A stretch of DNA of 64,000 nt from Candidatus Hydrogenedentes bacterium ADurb.Bin170 (GCA_002070275.1 MWCY01000004.1:34837-98836), one strand, 5' to 3'; shown: positions 8,387 through 17,921, counted from the first letter of the stretch. Numbers and translations are program-made. Notes: generated by a model from the sequence alone, not told the origin.

Positions 8387-9688
8387 ATGAAAATAACTAT
8401 TCTAGGCTGCGGATATCAGGGACTGGTTACAGGAACCTGCTTTGCTGAAAATGGACATTCGGTCGTTTGCCTTGACAAGAATCCGGCTGTAATCAATCAG
8501 TTGCAGGCGGGAAAACTCCCGATCCATGAACCGGGTCTGGAAGAGCTGATCATCCGAAATCTTGAAGAGGAGCGTTTGAGCTTTACAACAGATCTGTCGG
8601 CAGCGCTAGACGGCAGCCTCATGGTGTTTCTGTGTGTGGGCAGCCCTGCCGACCGGTTGGGGCAGGTGGACTTAAGCAATGTCCTGAGCGTTACCGAAGA
8701 GATTGCGAAAAAACGCACTGGTTATCAAATTATTGTCAACAAAAGCACCTGTCCTCCGGGCACAGCCAAAAAGATCGAAGAGATCTGGAAAATCAGACAG
8801 GCCGGGGACGTGGTGGTCAATCCTGATTTTATGAAAGAAGGCTCCGCTGTCGATGACTTCCTGCGCCCTGACCGCATTATTGTAGGATGCCGGGATGTCC
8901 GTGTTCAGGAAATGATGCGCGAACTGTACAGCCCTTTTTTGAGGACAGGCAAACCGTTTCTGGCAATGAGTCCGGAAAGCGCAGAGATGGCAAAATACGC
9001 AACCAACGCCATGCTGGCATCCCGCATCTCGCTCATGAACCAGCTGGCTGATTTATGCGAAGCATACGACTGTGACATTGCGGACATACGGGAGGCGGTC
9101 GGTATGGACAGCCGCATCGGGCCTACTTTTCTTTTTCCCGGTATTGGCTTTGGCGGTTCAGGGCTTCCCCGCGATGTGGCGGTATGCGAACGACTCGCCC
9201 GGGAAGCGGGGCTGGAGCACGACTTACTGACCGCCATCAGCGCAGTAAACAACCGGCGGCGACAACAATTTCTTGCAAAGATACTGGACTATTACGGCTC
9301 AAAAATAAGCAGCAAACGCCTTGCTCTTTGGGGTGTCAGTTTCAAGGCAAGAACTGATGATATCCGGGACGCACCTTCTCTGGATATTATTGAAGGATTG
9401 TGTGCCGCCGGTGCGGAAGTCGTCGTCTATGACCCGGTGGCGGGACAAAAAGTATCGGCGCGCTACGGAAACCGCATTCAAATGGCGCCCAAGTATTACA
9501 GCGCCCTTGAAAATGCGGACGGCCTGGTTATTCTGACGGAATGGAACGAGTTCAGGCGCCCCGATTATGCCCGCATGGCTTCGCTTCTGCGGGAGCCTGT
9601 TATCTTTGACGGGAGAAATCTGTACACGCCGGTCGTTATGCAAGAACATGGATTTAAATATTTCAGCATAGGCAGAAAATCCGTATAA
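8387..9688 (+). CDS. UDP-glucose/GDP-mannose dehydrogenase family protein lacking the catalytic cysteine
   Basis: 433 aa with the full family layout: N-terminal NAD-binding GCGYQGLVTG, the HEPGLEELI block, NKSTCPPGTA, and NPDFMKEGSAVDDF with the conserved Glu. The central helical domain and the C-terminal UDP-binding domain (WGVSFKARTDDIRDAPS) are also present. Characterised members oxidise a UDP-sugar to the uronic acid through a thiohemiacetal on a Cys in GGSCxPKD. Here the same place reads GGSGLPRD, with Gly259 in place of that Cys; Asp is kept. The nearest other Cys is several residues away (AVCERL). The enzyme may therefore stop at the aldehyde, act differently, or be inactive. It is probably monocistronic, with its own promoter in the upstream region. 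Confidence 0.9.
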   Translation: MKITILGCGYQGLVTGTCFAENGHSVVCLDKNPAVINQLQAGKLPIHEPGLEELIIRNLEEERLSFTTDLSAALDGSLMVFLCVGSPADRLGQVDLSNVLSVTEEIAKKRTGYQIIVNKSTCPPGTAKKIEEIWKIRQAGDVVVNPDFMKEGSAVDDFLRPDRIIVGCRDVRVQEMMRELYSPFLRTGKPFLAMSPESAEMAKYATNAMLASRISLMNQLADLCEAYDCDIADIREAVGMDSRIGPTFLFPGIGFGGSGLPRDVAVCERLAREAGLEHDLLTAISAVNNRRRQQFLAKILDYYGSKISSKRLALWGVSFKARTDDIRDAPSLDIIEGLCAAGAEVVVYDPVAGQKVSARYGNRIQMAPKYYSALENADGLVILTEWNEFRRPDYARMASLLREPVIFDGRNLYTPVVMQEHGFKYFSIGRKSV

Positions 9689-9921
9689 TTATACGGCTGT
9701 TCCGCAGAAATCCCGTTGTGCCGGGCGAAGGTCGGTATTTTCTGCGTACCTGCAAGCACAGCATTTTTCGGTGGGCGTATAAGTGGTATCTGATACACAA
9801 ATAAAGAAAGGACACAGCCGGACACACGGCACCCTTTCTTTCGTTGAGGCAATCCCCGTTAATTTGCCTTGCAAGCGGGAGGCGTGATAGTCTCATTCCA
9901 CGCCAAAATTAAGGTAACTGT
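9689..9921 (+). other. intergenic region with hairpin after the dehydrogenase gene
   Basis: 233 bases. An inverted repeat pairs 9803-9811 (AAAGAAAGG) with 9833-9841 (CCTTTCTTT), with a nested GCCG/CGGC pair (9817-9820 and 9827-9830). No long T run follows on the plus strand, so it is a doubtful terminator. A short palindrome, CCGTATAATTATACGG, overlaps the dehydrogenase stop codon. AAGGT before 9922 is the next gene's ribosome-binding site. Confidence 0.3.
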
Positions 9922-11499
9922 ATGGCTGAAACTAAAAGATTTCTATGGCAGTGCGTCGAGCACTGGGCGTCTGTCAAGGGAGATGCAGAAGCCCTGGTGT
10001 TTGAAGACACGCGCCTCAGCTGGGCAGAGCTGGCCCGTCAAGTGGATCAGGCTGCCCGGGCATTTCTCGCTTTAGGAGTAGGTCGCGGCGACTGTGTGGC
10101 GTGTATTTCTTCTGCCCGCCCTGAATTTGTGATATCTTTTTTAGCCGCATCAAAAATCTCCGCCCTCTGGACAGGCATATCGCCCCGATATACCGTAGGA
10201 GAAATGGGCCGTATCCTCAGAGGATGCCGCCCGACTGTACTGATCACGCAGGAACGCTATCACAACACAAACCTGCTTGAGCGGGCTTTTACCTTCAATT
10301 TCGAACTGGCAAGCATTGAGCACATTATCCTGATTGATGGAGAGCATGGCGATGCGCCGTCTTTTCATACAATCCTGAAAAAAGACTATTCAGATACTGC
10401 ATCCCTTTATGAAGAACGTCTGGCTGCGGCCTCTCCTGGTGACAATGCGCTGCTTATGTACACTTCCGGTTCTTCCGGTAATCCTAAAGGCGTACTCCAC
10501 ACCCATTCAAGTGTCATCAGCAATGTTTCACAGCAGCACACACTGTACAACATTCATAAAAACAGCAGGATCCTGCTTCATTTTCCAATCAACCATGTGG
10601 CAGCTGATGTTGAAATCAGCTACTGTGCTCTTTTTGCAGGCGCCACAATAGTCATGCAGCCGGACTTTAACGCAAAAGCAAGCCTGGAGATCATCGAAAA
10701 AGAAAATATCACGGTACTGGGACAGGTTCCGGCCATGTATATCCTGCAGTTACGGGAACCGTCCTTTCATTTAACCAGATGGGATTCTGTGGAAACCTTC
10801 GTCTGGGGCGGCTCCCCTGCTTCCAAAGAGATGCTGGAGGCGTTGCACCGCATCTGCAGCCGGACAGGTGCCATTCTGGTGACCGGATACGGTTCCACAG
10901 AATTGTGCGGTTTTGTCACGGCGACGCAAAAAAAAGCGCCTTTCCCCGTTTCAGACCAGTCTACCGGGCCTGTCTATCCTAATTGTGAATTACGGATAGT
11001 TGACGAGCAGCGCAACCCACTCCCGCCAGGTCAGATTGGCGAAATCGCTGTTCGCGGCCCTGTTGTTATGAAAGGGTATCTGAACGAGCCGATTCAGACA
11101 GCGGCAGTTCTCGATGCTGCGGGCTGGTACTATACCCATGATTTAGGCAGTCTTGATAAGGAAGGCAATCTGACGCTGCATGGGCGGCGCACCGACATGA
11201 TTAAAACAGGCGGAGAAAATATTTTTCCATTTGAAATTGAGTTGACTCTGGAATCGCATCCGCAAATACTTTTCGCCGCCATTACCGCCGTGCCGGATGA
11301 TGTATTCACCGAAGTGTGCCATGCCCATGTGATGACTGTTCCAGGATCAAAGTTAACGGAGATGCAGCTGCTCAGCTGGTGCCGGGATCATCTCGCCCAC
11401 TTCAAAATTCCGCAGCGTGTCTTTTTTTACGCAACCTTGCCACTGCTCCCCAATGGCAAAGTGGACAAGTTAAAACTTGTAGAAATAAACCCGCTCTAA
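9922..11499 (+). CDS. acyl-CoA synthetase / AMP-dependent ligase
   Basis: 525-aa ANL-superfamily enzyme expected to activate a carboxylic acid as acyl-AMP and then transfer it to CoA or a carrier protein. It has the P-loop YTSGSSGNPKG (about residue 175), the VTGYGSTE motif, the YTHDLGSLDKEG hinge region with Asp, RRTDMIKTGGENI, and the C-terminal PLLPNGKVDK with the catalytic Lys. The substrate cannot be told from sequence. The next gene starts about 50 bases downstream, but the two may not be functionally linked. Length and motifs are complete. Confidence 0.9.
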   Translation: MAETKRFLWQCVEHWASVKGDAEALVFEDTRLSWAELARQVDQAARAFLALGVGRGDCVACISSARPEFVISFLAASKISALWTGISPRYTVGEMGRILRGCRPTVLITQERYHNTNLLERAFTFNFELASIEHIILIDGEHGDAPSFHTILKKDYSDTASLYEERLAAASPGDNALLMYTSGSSGNPKGVLHTHSSVISNVSQQHTLYNIHKNSRILLHFPINHVAADVEISYCALFAGATIVMQPDFNAKASLEIIEKENITVLGQVPAMYILQLREPSFHLTRWDSVETFVWGGSPASKEMLEALHRICSRTGAILVTGYGSTELCGFVTATQKKAPFPVSDQSTGPVYPNCELRIVDEQRNPLPPGQIGEIAVRGPVVMKGYLNEPIQTAAVLDAAGWYYTHDLGSLDKEGNLTLHGRRTDMIKTGGENIFPFEIELTLESHPQILFAAITAVPDDVFTEVCHAHVMTVPGSKLTEMQLLSWCRDHLAHFKIPQRVFFYATLPLLPNGKVDKLKLVEINPL

Positions 11500-11548
11500 A
11501 GATTTTTTTAAGGAAAAGGGACTGTTGATTCCCCATAAAGGAGATCTT

Positions 11549-12727
11549 ATGAAACGCCAAATGTTTTTGAGTCTTGTGTTCGTCTGTGCTGTCGCCTTAT
11601 ATGGTCATGCAGCCACTTTTCAGGAAGATGTGGATTTTCTGAAGCAATACCTGGATGTAATTGTACTCAAAAGTCCGGACGGGCAGGCACAGGTTGCTGT
11701 GGTGCCCGCTTATCAGGGCCGGGTCATGACCAGTACGGCATCCGGTGCCAACGGCCCAAGTTTCGGCTGGATTAACAGAGAACTGATTGCATCAAAAAAA
11801 TTTGAGCCCCATATCAATGCCTTCGGCGGAGAAGATCGTTTCTGGCTCGGTCCTGAAGGCGGGCAGTTCTCCATCTTCTTTGAAGCCGGTGCCCCTTTCG
11901 ATCTTGAGCACTGGCAAACGCCACCTGTCATTGATACGGTTGCTTATGCGGTTGTCGAGCAAAGCGATTCAGAAGTGGCTTTTGAGCACCGCGCAACCAT
12001 CACAAACCGTTCGGGCAGCTCCTTTGATGTAAAGATACGGCGTGTCATCCGTCTGGCGGAAAGCCTGACGGACGAGGCGCAAAGTGTTGCTTTTGAATCG
12101 GAAAACACCATCACCAATCTGGGAGATTCAGCGTGGAACGAAGAGACAGGGATGCTGTCCATCTGGATTCTTGGCATGTTCAGTCCCTCTCCGGACGCCA
12201 CGATTGTCATTCCTTTCCGGGAAGGAAGTGACGAAGCTCTTGGCGCCAAGGTCAATGACAAATATTTTGGCAAAGTGCCTGAAGATCGACTCGTCCAGAG
12301 AGACAACGTTCTGTTTTTCAGCGCAGATGGCACCATGCGGAGTAAAATCGGAATCAGCCCCAAGCGTGCAACGGAGTGGCTCGGCAGTTATGACAGCGGC
12401 TTGCAGGCGCTGACATTGGTTCAGTACACACTGCCGGGTGACACAGATAAATACGTAAACTCCATGTGGGAACTTCAGGAAGAGCCCTTTTCGGGTGATG
12501 CCATCAATGCTTACAATGACGGTCCGCCTGCGCCGGGGAAAAAGCCGATGGGACCCTTTTATGAATTGGAAAGTTCTTCTCCGGCCGCATCCCTGCAGCC
12601 GGGCGAGTCCCTGACTCATATACATCGCACACAGCACCTGATCGGACCGAAAGAGGCGCTCGAGCCTCTCGCTGTCAAATATCTGAGTGCAAAACTTGAT
12701 GATATTTCCTCCGCACTGCCCCGATAA
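11549..12727 (+). CDS. exported DUF6786-like protein
   Basis: 392 aa from the ATG at 11549, preceded by AAAGGAG; an ATG 24 bases earlier lacks such a site. A signal peptide is clear (hydrophobic residues 6-18, likely cut after GHA). The mature protein has the block NAFGGEDRFWLGPEGGQ, followed by a beta-rich region. I associate this with the uncharacterised DUF6786 family of exported proteins in Planctomycetes-like bacteria; that label is from memory of the motif. A carbohydrate-binding or mutarotase-like beta fold is possible but unproven. It lies between an acyl-CoA ligase and a GH42-like protein. Confidence 0.6.
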   Translation: MKRQMFLSLVFVCAVALYGHAATFQEDVDFLKQYLDVIVLKSPDGQAQVAVVPAYQGRVMTSTASGANGPSFGWINRELIASKKFEPHINAFGGEDRFWLGPEGGQFSIFFEAGAPFDLEHWQTPPVIDTVAYAVVEQSDSEVAFEHRATITNRSGSSFDVKIRRVIRLAESLTDEAQSVAFESENTITNLGDSAWNEETGMLSIWILGMFSPSPDATIVIPFREGSDEALGAKVNDKYFGKVPEDRLVQRDNVLFFSADGTMRSKIGISPKRATEWLGSYDSGLQALTLVQYTLPGDTDKYVNSMWELQEEPFSGDAINAYNDGPPAPGKKPMGPFYELESSSPAASLQPGESLTHIHRTQHLIGPKEALEPLAVKYLSAKLDDISSALPR

Positions 12728-12847
12728 ATAACTGCCTGTTTTCACTGATACAAAGATACGACTGCGTTAACATAAGCCGGAGTCGATACGTTCTTACACA
12801 GAATCCCGGCTGTGCTGTACCTGCACTGTCTCACAAGGATACATTCT

Positions 12848-15421
12848 ATGCCAACCGCCAGATCCCTCCGTTTTGCCATTCTGCCGCTGCTGTTTCTCTC
12901 CGGAGTGCTCTGTGCATCAGCGCTGCCCGCCACCGCAGACACCGCAGCTTCTCTGGAAGAAATCTGGTTTGACAGTTGGACAGTGGAAAAATCCAATACA
13001 GTCACCATTGATCTGCCGGTTTTGCCGTCAGTTCCGGCAGCAGACAATATAGATTTGGGTATCAGCATTGCTGCGACTGTGCCGTATCAGAAAACCGCCG
13101 TGATTCTCCAAGTGCGCGATGTGCAAAATAATCTTGCGCAACGCCTCGAGTCCATTGCTGATCTTCGCCAGGGTCTGAATGATTTTCGTTTCGAATGGAG
13201 CGGCTTGTCTTTAACACCCGGGCGCTATACGTTGTCAATTCAAGTCGACTATTCAGATGCATTTCCTCCTTTATCCGCTCACACCTGCATGCGTCGTATC
13301 AGCAGTGAAGCCTGGCAGCAGAAACTGGCACAGTCCATTGAAACGCTAAGCAAACTGGAGCAGCAAAGCACAGCACTGTCTGAGGGTATTGCCAAAAAGC
13401 AGCGTCAGGCACAGGTAACTGCACCGTACCTCAACTTGGGCGTCCAAACAGCACACCGTGCCATAGAAGCAGCGAAGGATGCCTTGCAGCAAAGCAACTG
13501 GTCAGTGGTTTCCCGAAATATGGAGTATTTGGAAACAGCACTTCCATCCTTACAGGCAGCCCTCGTTTTCAGCACCCAGCGACCCGAGCTGTGCATGACA
13601 GAAACCACGGATCATCTGACGTGCGAATTGCGGCAAGGCGGGTTCTATTGCTCTGATAAGGCACTTTTTCTCTTCGGCCTGGGGCTTCCCAATCCTGAAA
13701 CCACCACGGAAGAACAGGCATTTTTAGAAAATCAGGCGGCACTGCTCTCGCGGTACAACCTTAATTTTTTAGTGCTGAATTGCCCCATTACGCTGGACAA
13801 ATCACAAATCGCTTCTTTACTGGATCGCGCTGCCTCTGCTGCTGAGCACGAGCAACTGTTCTGGGCACTGCAGTTTCAGCAGGATGAAGATGTTGAAAAG
13901 CTAATGGATGTACAACCGGCAATCATAAACCCGGGTTTTGTAAACCTTGCTCATGTCGACTTTAACAAGGCATACAGAGATCAATTGCTTGCAGCCATGC
14001 CTCATCTCCAGAATCGATCCGGCCGCATAGCCGCTGTCAGTCTTGCCGACAATCCGCGCTTCCATTACGATGGCGAAGAAGTGCGGCAGGCATTCATTAA
14101 CACCATTAAAGAAAAGCATCCGGATCGGATGACGCTGAACCGGCTGTGGCATGCCAAACTTGCTTCTTATGATGAAATCAGTATCTGGGAGAATCCCAAA
14201 GAGCACAGCTACCATAACCAGCGCGCCTACCAATATGAATGGCAGACCTTTCACCGTTCCCTGATTGCTGATTTTTTCTCGCAGTTCAAGCAGTCACTGT
14301 CCTCTCTGGCGCCGAAAATCCCCCTGACGCTGACCCAACCCGACACTGCATTTTTGCCGGGAGAAACCCGAAGCACAGCAGGAAGATCCGATATGTCGGA
14401 GATTATGGATCTTCAGGCATGCACAGTTCGCTTTGAGCCCGGTGACGGGGTCTATGCACTGAACTATCCAATTCCCAACGCCTATCTGACTTTGATGCGC
14501 TCCTACCAGCCGGACAAAGCGCTGCTTCCTTTAAAAGGCGATATCGATGTCAGCACAATAAAAGAGTCGGAAATGCGGGTGCGTATTGTCACCGCTGCCC
14601 TCTGGGAGTCCGTCATATCGGGGGCCTCGGGCTTTGTCCTCGCTCATGACTCATCCGTTTTTGATTACCCCGATGCTTTCGAAGCCTTTGTCAGAAGCAC
14701 AATGGATATTAACAGGCTGGGAAATATTGTAGTCGCATTTCAACAGGACACGCCTGAAATCGGCATTCTTTTCAGTGAAGCTGCCAAAATCATGGACGAC
14801 GGTGTTCCTCATCTGGAGTCTGCCCGTTTTGCCTTTGAAGGCTCTTCCTTTTCGGGATATCCCATTCATTACCTGACAGAGGGTCAAATCTTAAAAGGCG
14901 GTCTGGATAAACTTAAAGTTTTGATCATGCCGGAAACAATGGCAATATCAGATGAAGCCTTTCTGAAGATTGATGCCTATGTGGAAGCAGGCGGAATGGT
15001 CGCCCGGGTGGGCACGCCTATTCCTTATAACGAAAGCGGCATATCCCGAAATGATGTAATCCGCACAAGCCCCAATACCGTACTGGTGCGGGGAATGAAT
15101 CTTCCGACTGAGTACCTGCATGCCATGGATGCGGTGCTGGATCGGGGAAAGCTCCCGCTGATTCCCCGCCCGATCAATGCCCACGGTTATCCGCTTGAAG
15201 GGGTGCGTTCCCGCTATGTCCGTATTCAAAACCAGGAGTATCTTTACATCATAAATTTGCGTCGTGCTCCGGTAGGCGTCCACATCACAGGCGCATCGGA
15301 AGGCGGTCGCGATTTAATTCTTGCCCGCGATGTGGAATTTCCCCGCGAGATGGAACCGCTTGAAGTCATGCTGGTTCAGCTCGACTCTCCCGCTCCCGCC
15401 GATCTTTCAGTACAAGAATAA
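12848..15421 (+). CDS. exported GH42-like TIM-barrel protein
   Basis: 857 aa from the ATG at 12848 (AAGGAT upstream). A signal peptide covers about residues 1-30 (cut near ASA/LPA). A beta-sandwich-like N-terminus and a helical hairpin (about 150-240) come next. A TIM-barrel-like region follows, with the phrases NLNFLVLNCP and DNPRFHYDGEEVRQAF. The C-terminal part resembles the GATase-like trimerisation domain of beta-galactosidases (LKVLIMPETMAISDEAF followed by VEAGGMVARVG). This order resembles GH42 and related glycosidases. I cannot identify both catalytic acids with certainty, so activity is inferred. Plus-strand neighbours are a DUF6786 protein and an esterase, a plausible carbohydrate-use group. 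Confidence 0.6.
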   Translation: MPTARSLRFAILPLLFLSGVLCASALPATADTAASLEEIWFDSWTVEKSNTVTIDLPVLPSVPAADNIDLGISIAATVPYQKTAVILQVRDVQNNLAQRLESIADLRQGLNDFRFEWSGLSLTPGRYTLSIQVDYSDAFPPLSAHTCMRRISSEAWQQKLAQSIETLSKLEQQSTALSEGIAKKQRQAQVTAPYLNLGVQTAHRAIEAAKDALQQSNWSVVSRNMEYLETALPSLQAALVFSTQRPELCMTETTDHLTCELRQGGFYCSDKALFLFGLGLPNPETTTEEQAFLENQAALLSRYNLNFLVLNCPITLDKSQIASLLDRAASAAEHEQLFWALQFQQDEDVEKLMDVQPAIINPGFVNLAHVDFNKAYRDQLLAAMPHLQNRSGRIAAVSLADNPRFHYDGEEVRQAFINTIKEKHPDRMTLNRLWHAKLASYDEISIWENPKEHSYHNQRAYQYEWQTFHRSLIADFFSQFKQSLSSLAPKIPLTLTQPDTAFLPGETRSTAGRSDMSEIMDLQACTVRFEPGDGVYALNYPIPNAYLTLMRSYQPDKALLPLKGDIDVSTIKESEMRVRIVTAALWESVISGASGFVLAHDSSVFDYPDAFEAFVRSTMDINRLGNIVVAFQQDTPEIGILFSEAAKIMDDGVPHLESARFAFEGSSFSGYPIHYLTEGQILKGGLDKLKVLIMPETMAISDEAFLKIDAYVEAGGMVARVGTPIPYNESGISRNDVIRTSPNTVLVRGMNLPTEYLHAMDAVLDRGKLPLIPRPINAHGYPLEGVRSRYVRIQNQEYLYIINLRRAPVGVHITGASEGGRDLILARDVEFPREMEPLEVMLVQLDSPAPADLSVQE

Positions 15422-15492
15422 TCGCTTCGGGGCAGCCAGCGAGGAACGTTTTTCTCTTTACTGCGTGAACCACTTTAAAAAAGGAACGAATC

Positions 15493-16545
15493 TTGCGAAA
15501 GAATTCATTTTTTCTTCCTTCGCGGACAGTTATTGCTGGATGCCTTTTTCTTTCACTCCTTCTCCCCTGCCTTCCGGATGTTACCGCTTCCGTTTATGCC
15601 GAGCTGATTGAAGGAGAACCGGAGCTGCATGCGCTTCCCGAAGCTCCTGCTCTACCGCCGGACATCCATTCAGAAAGTGATTTGTATATTGCAGCGGCAA
15701 AAGGTGAAATTACGCTTCTGAACCCTCAGGGTCCTGTTCCTGTCCCGGGAAACGTACTGGAAAAGAAAGATATTGAATACGGGAATGTAAACGGGCGTGC
15801 ACTGCTTCTGGATCTTTACCTTCCCCGTGATCAGGACGCCGATATTCCCGGCATCCTTTTTATTCATGGCGGAGGCTGGGCAAGCGGCAATCGGAGTGAT
15901 TATAAATACTACACAGTCCGTCTGGCACAAATGGGGTATGCGGTTGCAACCATTTCTTACCGCTTTGTTTCAGAGGCATCTTTTCCTGCATGCGTGGAAG
16001 ACGCCAAATGTGCAGTCCGCTGGATGCGCGCCCATGCGAAAGAATATCGGATCTGCCCGGATACCATTGCTGTTGCCGGCGGTTCTGCCGGAGGACATCT
16101 TGCCATGATGACAGGGTATTCTTCAGATATTGAGGCTTTGGAAGGGACAGGCGGCTATCCGGAATTCAGCAGTGCTGTACAGGCTGTCATCAACCTTTAC
16201 GGTCCCACTGATCTGACACCGGTTGAATTTCATGATCATCCTACGTTGAAAGCTTTTTTCGGAGGGAAAACTTTCAACGAGGCGCCTGAAAGTTACGCCC
16301 TCGCCTCGCCAATTCGCCATCTGGACAAAAGCGATCCACCAACGCTGGTGATTCACGGCACTGATGACTCAATTGTGCCAGTAGCTCAGGCCGATCTGCT
16401 GGTCGCTCGACTGGAAGCACTTGAAATCCCTCACGAGTATCTTCGTTTGGAGGGTTATCCCCACACATTGGATATCATTCAGGAAGTCAATCAGTGTGTG
16501 CGCTGGCATATGTATCGTTTTCTGGAGAAATATTTAAAGAAGTAA
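15493..16545 (+). CDS. exported alpha/beta hydrolase (esterase/lipase, BD-FAE-like)
   Basis: 350 aa starting at TTG (15493) with AAAGGA upstream; no better start is visible. Residues 1-30 form a signal peptide. The oxyanion-hole motif HGGGWASGN, the nucleophile motif AGGSAGGHLA, an Asp region (HGTDDSIVP) and a C-terminal His (YPHTLD) make a complete Ser-Asp-His triad. The family includes carbohydrate esterases that remove acyl or feruloyl groups from plant polysaccharides, and general carboxylesterases. It lies 71 bases after the GH42-like gene. Function as a polysaccharide esterase is inference from context. Confidence 0.82.
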   Translation: MRKNSFFLPSRTVIAGCLFLSLLLPCLPDVTASVYAELIEGEPELHALPEAPALPPDIHSESDLYIAAAKGEITLLNPQGPVPVPGNVLEKKDIEYGNVNGRALLLDLYLPRDQDADIPGILFIHGGGWASGNRSDYKYYTVRLAQMGYAVATISYRFVSEASFPACVEDAKCAVRWMRAHAKEYRICPDTIAVAGGSAGGHLAMMTGYSSDIEALEGTGGYPEFSSAVQAVINLYGPTDLTPVEFHDHPTLKAFFGGKTFNEAPESYALASPIRHLDKSDPPTLVIHGTDDSIVPVAQADLLVARLEALEIPHEYLRLEGYPHTLDIIQEVNQCVRWHMYRFLEKYLKK

Positions 16546-16608
16546 GGGGTGGCAGAGGCACGTCTCCGCGATGGTGTTTGAGTACCCTGCCTGATCTGCC
16601 CGGGCCCT

Positions 16609-17838
16609 TTACATGACAGCACACCGCCCTGTGAGAGTCTCCATGAAAGCAGCAATCCGCATATTCATCTGCTCATCCGACCAGGTACGCGAATCGTTCA
16701 TGTCCGCTTCAAGCATAAGAGTCGGTACTCCATGCTTTTCCTCCATACGCCGGGCAAGTTCATACTGCCCAAAAGAGTAAGCGCGACAGCTGCGGTTGGA
16801 ATGCATCACAAAACCATCCAGGCTGAAATCCTTTACCATACGCGTCAACTCTTTTTCACGGAAGTCCAGCCCGTGGTTTATGTATCCTCCAATATAAGTG
16901 GAGGCATAGGTAAGCAGGTGATCATTCGGATCCTGAATAGGCCCCCGGTAAGAAAAATTTTCTGTATAAGTGGACACAACGAGCGCTGCGTCAAATTCTG
17001 CAAATTTTCTGGACAGCTGGTTCATCTGATGCCAGATCGCCAGATTGTCCCATCCCAGGCGGAAGCGTTCCACCGGAACAGCCCCTATTCCCTGTTCAAT
17101 CCGTTCCCGAAGTTCCGCCTCAAGCTCACGGTAATAATCCAGGCATAATTGCGTGCCGCGGAGCGTTACGATCGGTGCCATGTGTATAAAGGTATCAAAA
17201 GAATTCATTGGCGCGGGCTTGTGTGCCAGCATGCCCTGTATGCTACGCCACAAATCGGCGGCCTCACCTGACAAAGCTACCACTTCATCAAAACGGTCGT
17301 AATCAAAGGACTTGCCCGTCACCTCTTCAATGGTACCGATATAACCCTTCAACTGGTCTTTCAGATAAGATACTACATGCGCCGCATCTTCTTTTTCATA
17401 CTGATACGGGACATCCAGAAGCACCAGAGGCACATCAAAATGGCGCTGCAGTTCCTGATACCATTTGGTGACGGTTCCGCAGATATTGTTGCAGCAAACC
17501 AGAAGATCCGGTTTGGGCAGGCCGCCAATCGGACTGGTACCGGTCAGGATGGCGCCTATATCTGTCCGGGCATAGGAACACAGGTCTCTTGAAAAACCAG
17601 CCTCCTCCGCAGCGGAACAAAGGGTATTGGCAAGACGTGACGCACCGCACATGGCAGCATGGTTTTCGGGATAGAGCGGTGTTATGTCAGCGGCATACAG
17701 GAACTCTACGGGAGCACCGCTTGTTATCCAAGCCATTTTCTGTCCTGACCCCTCCGCCATTTTTGCGCCCATGTAATACATGGTCATCACTTCTTTCATG
17801 CGGGAGTAGGACTTTAAGCGCGGAAGTTCTATCGTCAT
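16609..17838 (-). CDS. 2-hydroxyacyl-CoA dehydratase D-component family protein (HgdB/FldB-like), orphan
   Basis: 409 aa starting at 17838 with AAAGGAG upstream. It shows the family pattern of cysteines that bind a [4Fe-4S] cluster: RDLCSYARTDIG, LLVCCNNICGTVTKWY and NRSCRAYSFGQ. The C-terminal block EADMNDSRTWS is also typical. Characterised members dehydrate 2-hydroxyacyl-CoA or reduce benzoyl-CoA as heterodimers and need an ATP-driven activase. Here there is one subunit only, with neither partner nor activase next to it, so the reaction is unknown. It may pair with proteins elsewhere. A promoter and a dyad element lie just upstream (17887-17921). Confidence 0.85.
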   Translation of the reverse strand: MTIELPRLKSYSRMKEVMTMYYMGAKMAEGSGQKMAWITSGAPVEFLYAADITPLYPENHAAMCGASRLANTLCSAAEEAGFSRDLCSYARTDIGAILTGTSPIGGLPKPDLLVCCNNICGTVTKWYQELQRHFDVPLVLLDVPYQYEKEDAAHVVSYLKDQLKGYIGTIEEVTGKSFDYDRFDEVVALSGEAADLWRSIQGMLAHKPAPMNSFDTFIHMAPIVTLRGTQLCLDYYRELEAELRERIEQGIGAVPVERFRLGWDNLAIWHQMNQLSRKFAEFDAALVVSTYTENFSYRGPIQDPNDHLLTYASTYIGGYINHGLDFREKELTRMVKDFSLDGFVMHSNRSCRAYSFGQYELARRMEEKHGVPTLMLEADMNDSRTWSDEQMNMRIAAFMETLTGRCAVM

Positions 17839-17886
17839 GAGAAGACTCCTTTTATTGCTTCAGCTCAAATGGCATGACTGAATTAA

Positions 17887-17921
17887 AATCTAGGATACGT
17901 TGTTTGCAACTGCAAATCAAC
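17887..17921 (-). promoter_or_regulatory. promoter with overlapping dyad for the dehydratase-like gene
   Basis: Read leftward, TTGCAG (17915-17910) and TAGATT (17892-17887) are 17 bases apart. The -35 hexamer lies inside a near-symmetric dyad at 17899-17921, whose core is TTTGCA-AC-TGCAAA with outer GTTG/CAAC arms. A regulator binding there would block the polymerase. It sits about 50 bases before the ATG at 17838. Confidence 0.45.
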
